Of a stretch of 14,976 bases of DNA, positions 14,974-14,976 are shown piece after piece. Source of the stretch: an uncultured Bacilli bacterium. GTDB taxonomy: Bacteria > Bacillota_I > Bacilli_A > RF39 > UBA660. Within the stretch, counting starts at the first letter, position 1; the number at the start of each line of letters is the position of its first letter. The DNA lies in the NCBI GenBank assembly GCA_934162285.1, contig CAKPHY010000028.1:1-14976 (forward strand), given 5' to 3'. Below the pieces are notes generated by a model, which was given only the letters and a program-made list of their open reading frames with translations, had not been told where the DNA came from and ran no database searches. Both the position numbers and the translations under genes were made by a program.

Positions 14974-14976
14974 TTT

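Overview
The window is AT-rich bacterial DNA, coded entirely on the plus strand, with Shine-Dalgarno sites, short or overlapping gene junctions and sigma-A-type promoters, several with an extended -10 (TGN before the hexamer). All eleven annotated ORFs with a certain end stop at TAA or TAG; none uses TGA. Tryptophan is TGG throughout, including in conserved motifs such as NKWD of Der, so the standard code fits. Composition, the gatCAB operon, YsxC-like EngB, Der and a giant Ig/InlB-type repeat surface protein together suggest a low-GC Firmicutes/Bacilli lineage, possibly an uncultured gut group near the Mollicutes. The lineage is an inference.

Region 1 (1-5309) is the 3' part of one very large surface-protein gene whose start lies upstream of the window. 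It is built from in-frame repeat modules: a roughly 200-bp block repeated at a 501-bp period, a 262-codon module present twice in tandem, and a roughly 100-residue Cys-containing Ig-like module present twice. A jelly-roll-like segment is nested inside an InlB-type repeat. The C-terminal part holds a globular domain resembling DUF6273-type domains and a Cys-rich tail, with no visible LPXTG anchor or membrane segment. Codon choice switches abruptly between blocks. A strong terminator closes the gene.

Region 2 (5372-8576) is the gatCAB operon, driven by an extended -10 promoter. It encodes the amidotransferase that makes Gln-tRNA(Gln) and/or Asn-tRNA(Asn) from misacylated precursors.

Region 3 (8561-11966) has its own promoter. 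It encodes a small membrane-anchored protein of unknown function, a membrane sensor with two extracytoplasmic solute-binding-like domains and a degenerate GGDEF domain (NGNEF at the signature), and a YihY/BrkB-family membrane protein. The genes are tightly packed and end at a terminator that overlaps the last stop codon.

Region 4 (11967-12380) is an AT-rich gap followed by two overlapping small membrane ORFs. Region 5 (12383-14878) carries engB (ysxC), an unrecognised 161-aa protein, and der (engA), so two ribosome-assembly GTPases flank an unknown gene. The last 98 bases hold a nested hairpin, an extended -10 element and a very strong Shine-Dalgarno sequence inside a small GAAA-loop hairpin, probably the start region of a gene just outside the window.
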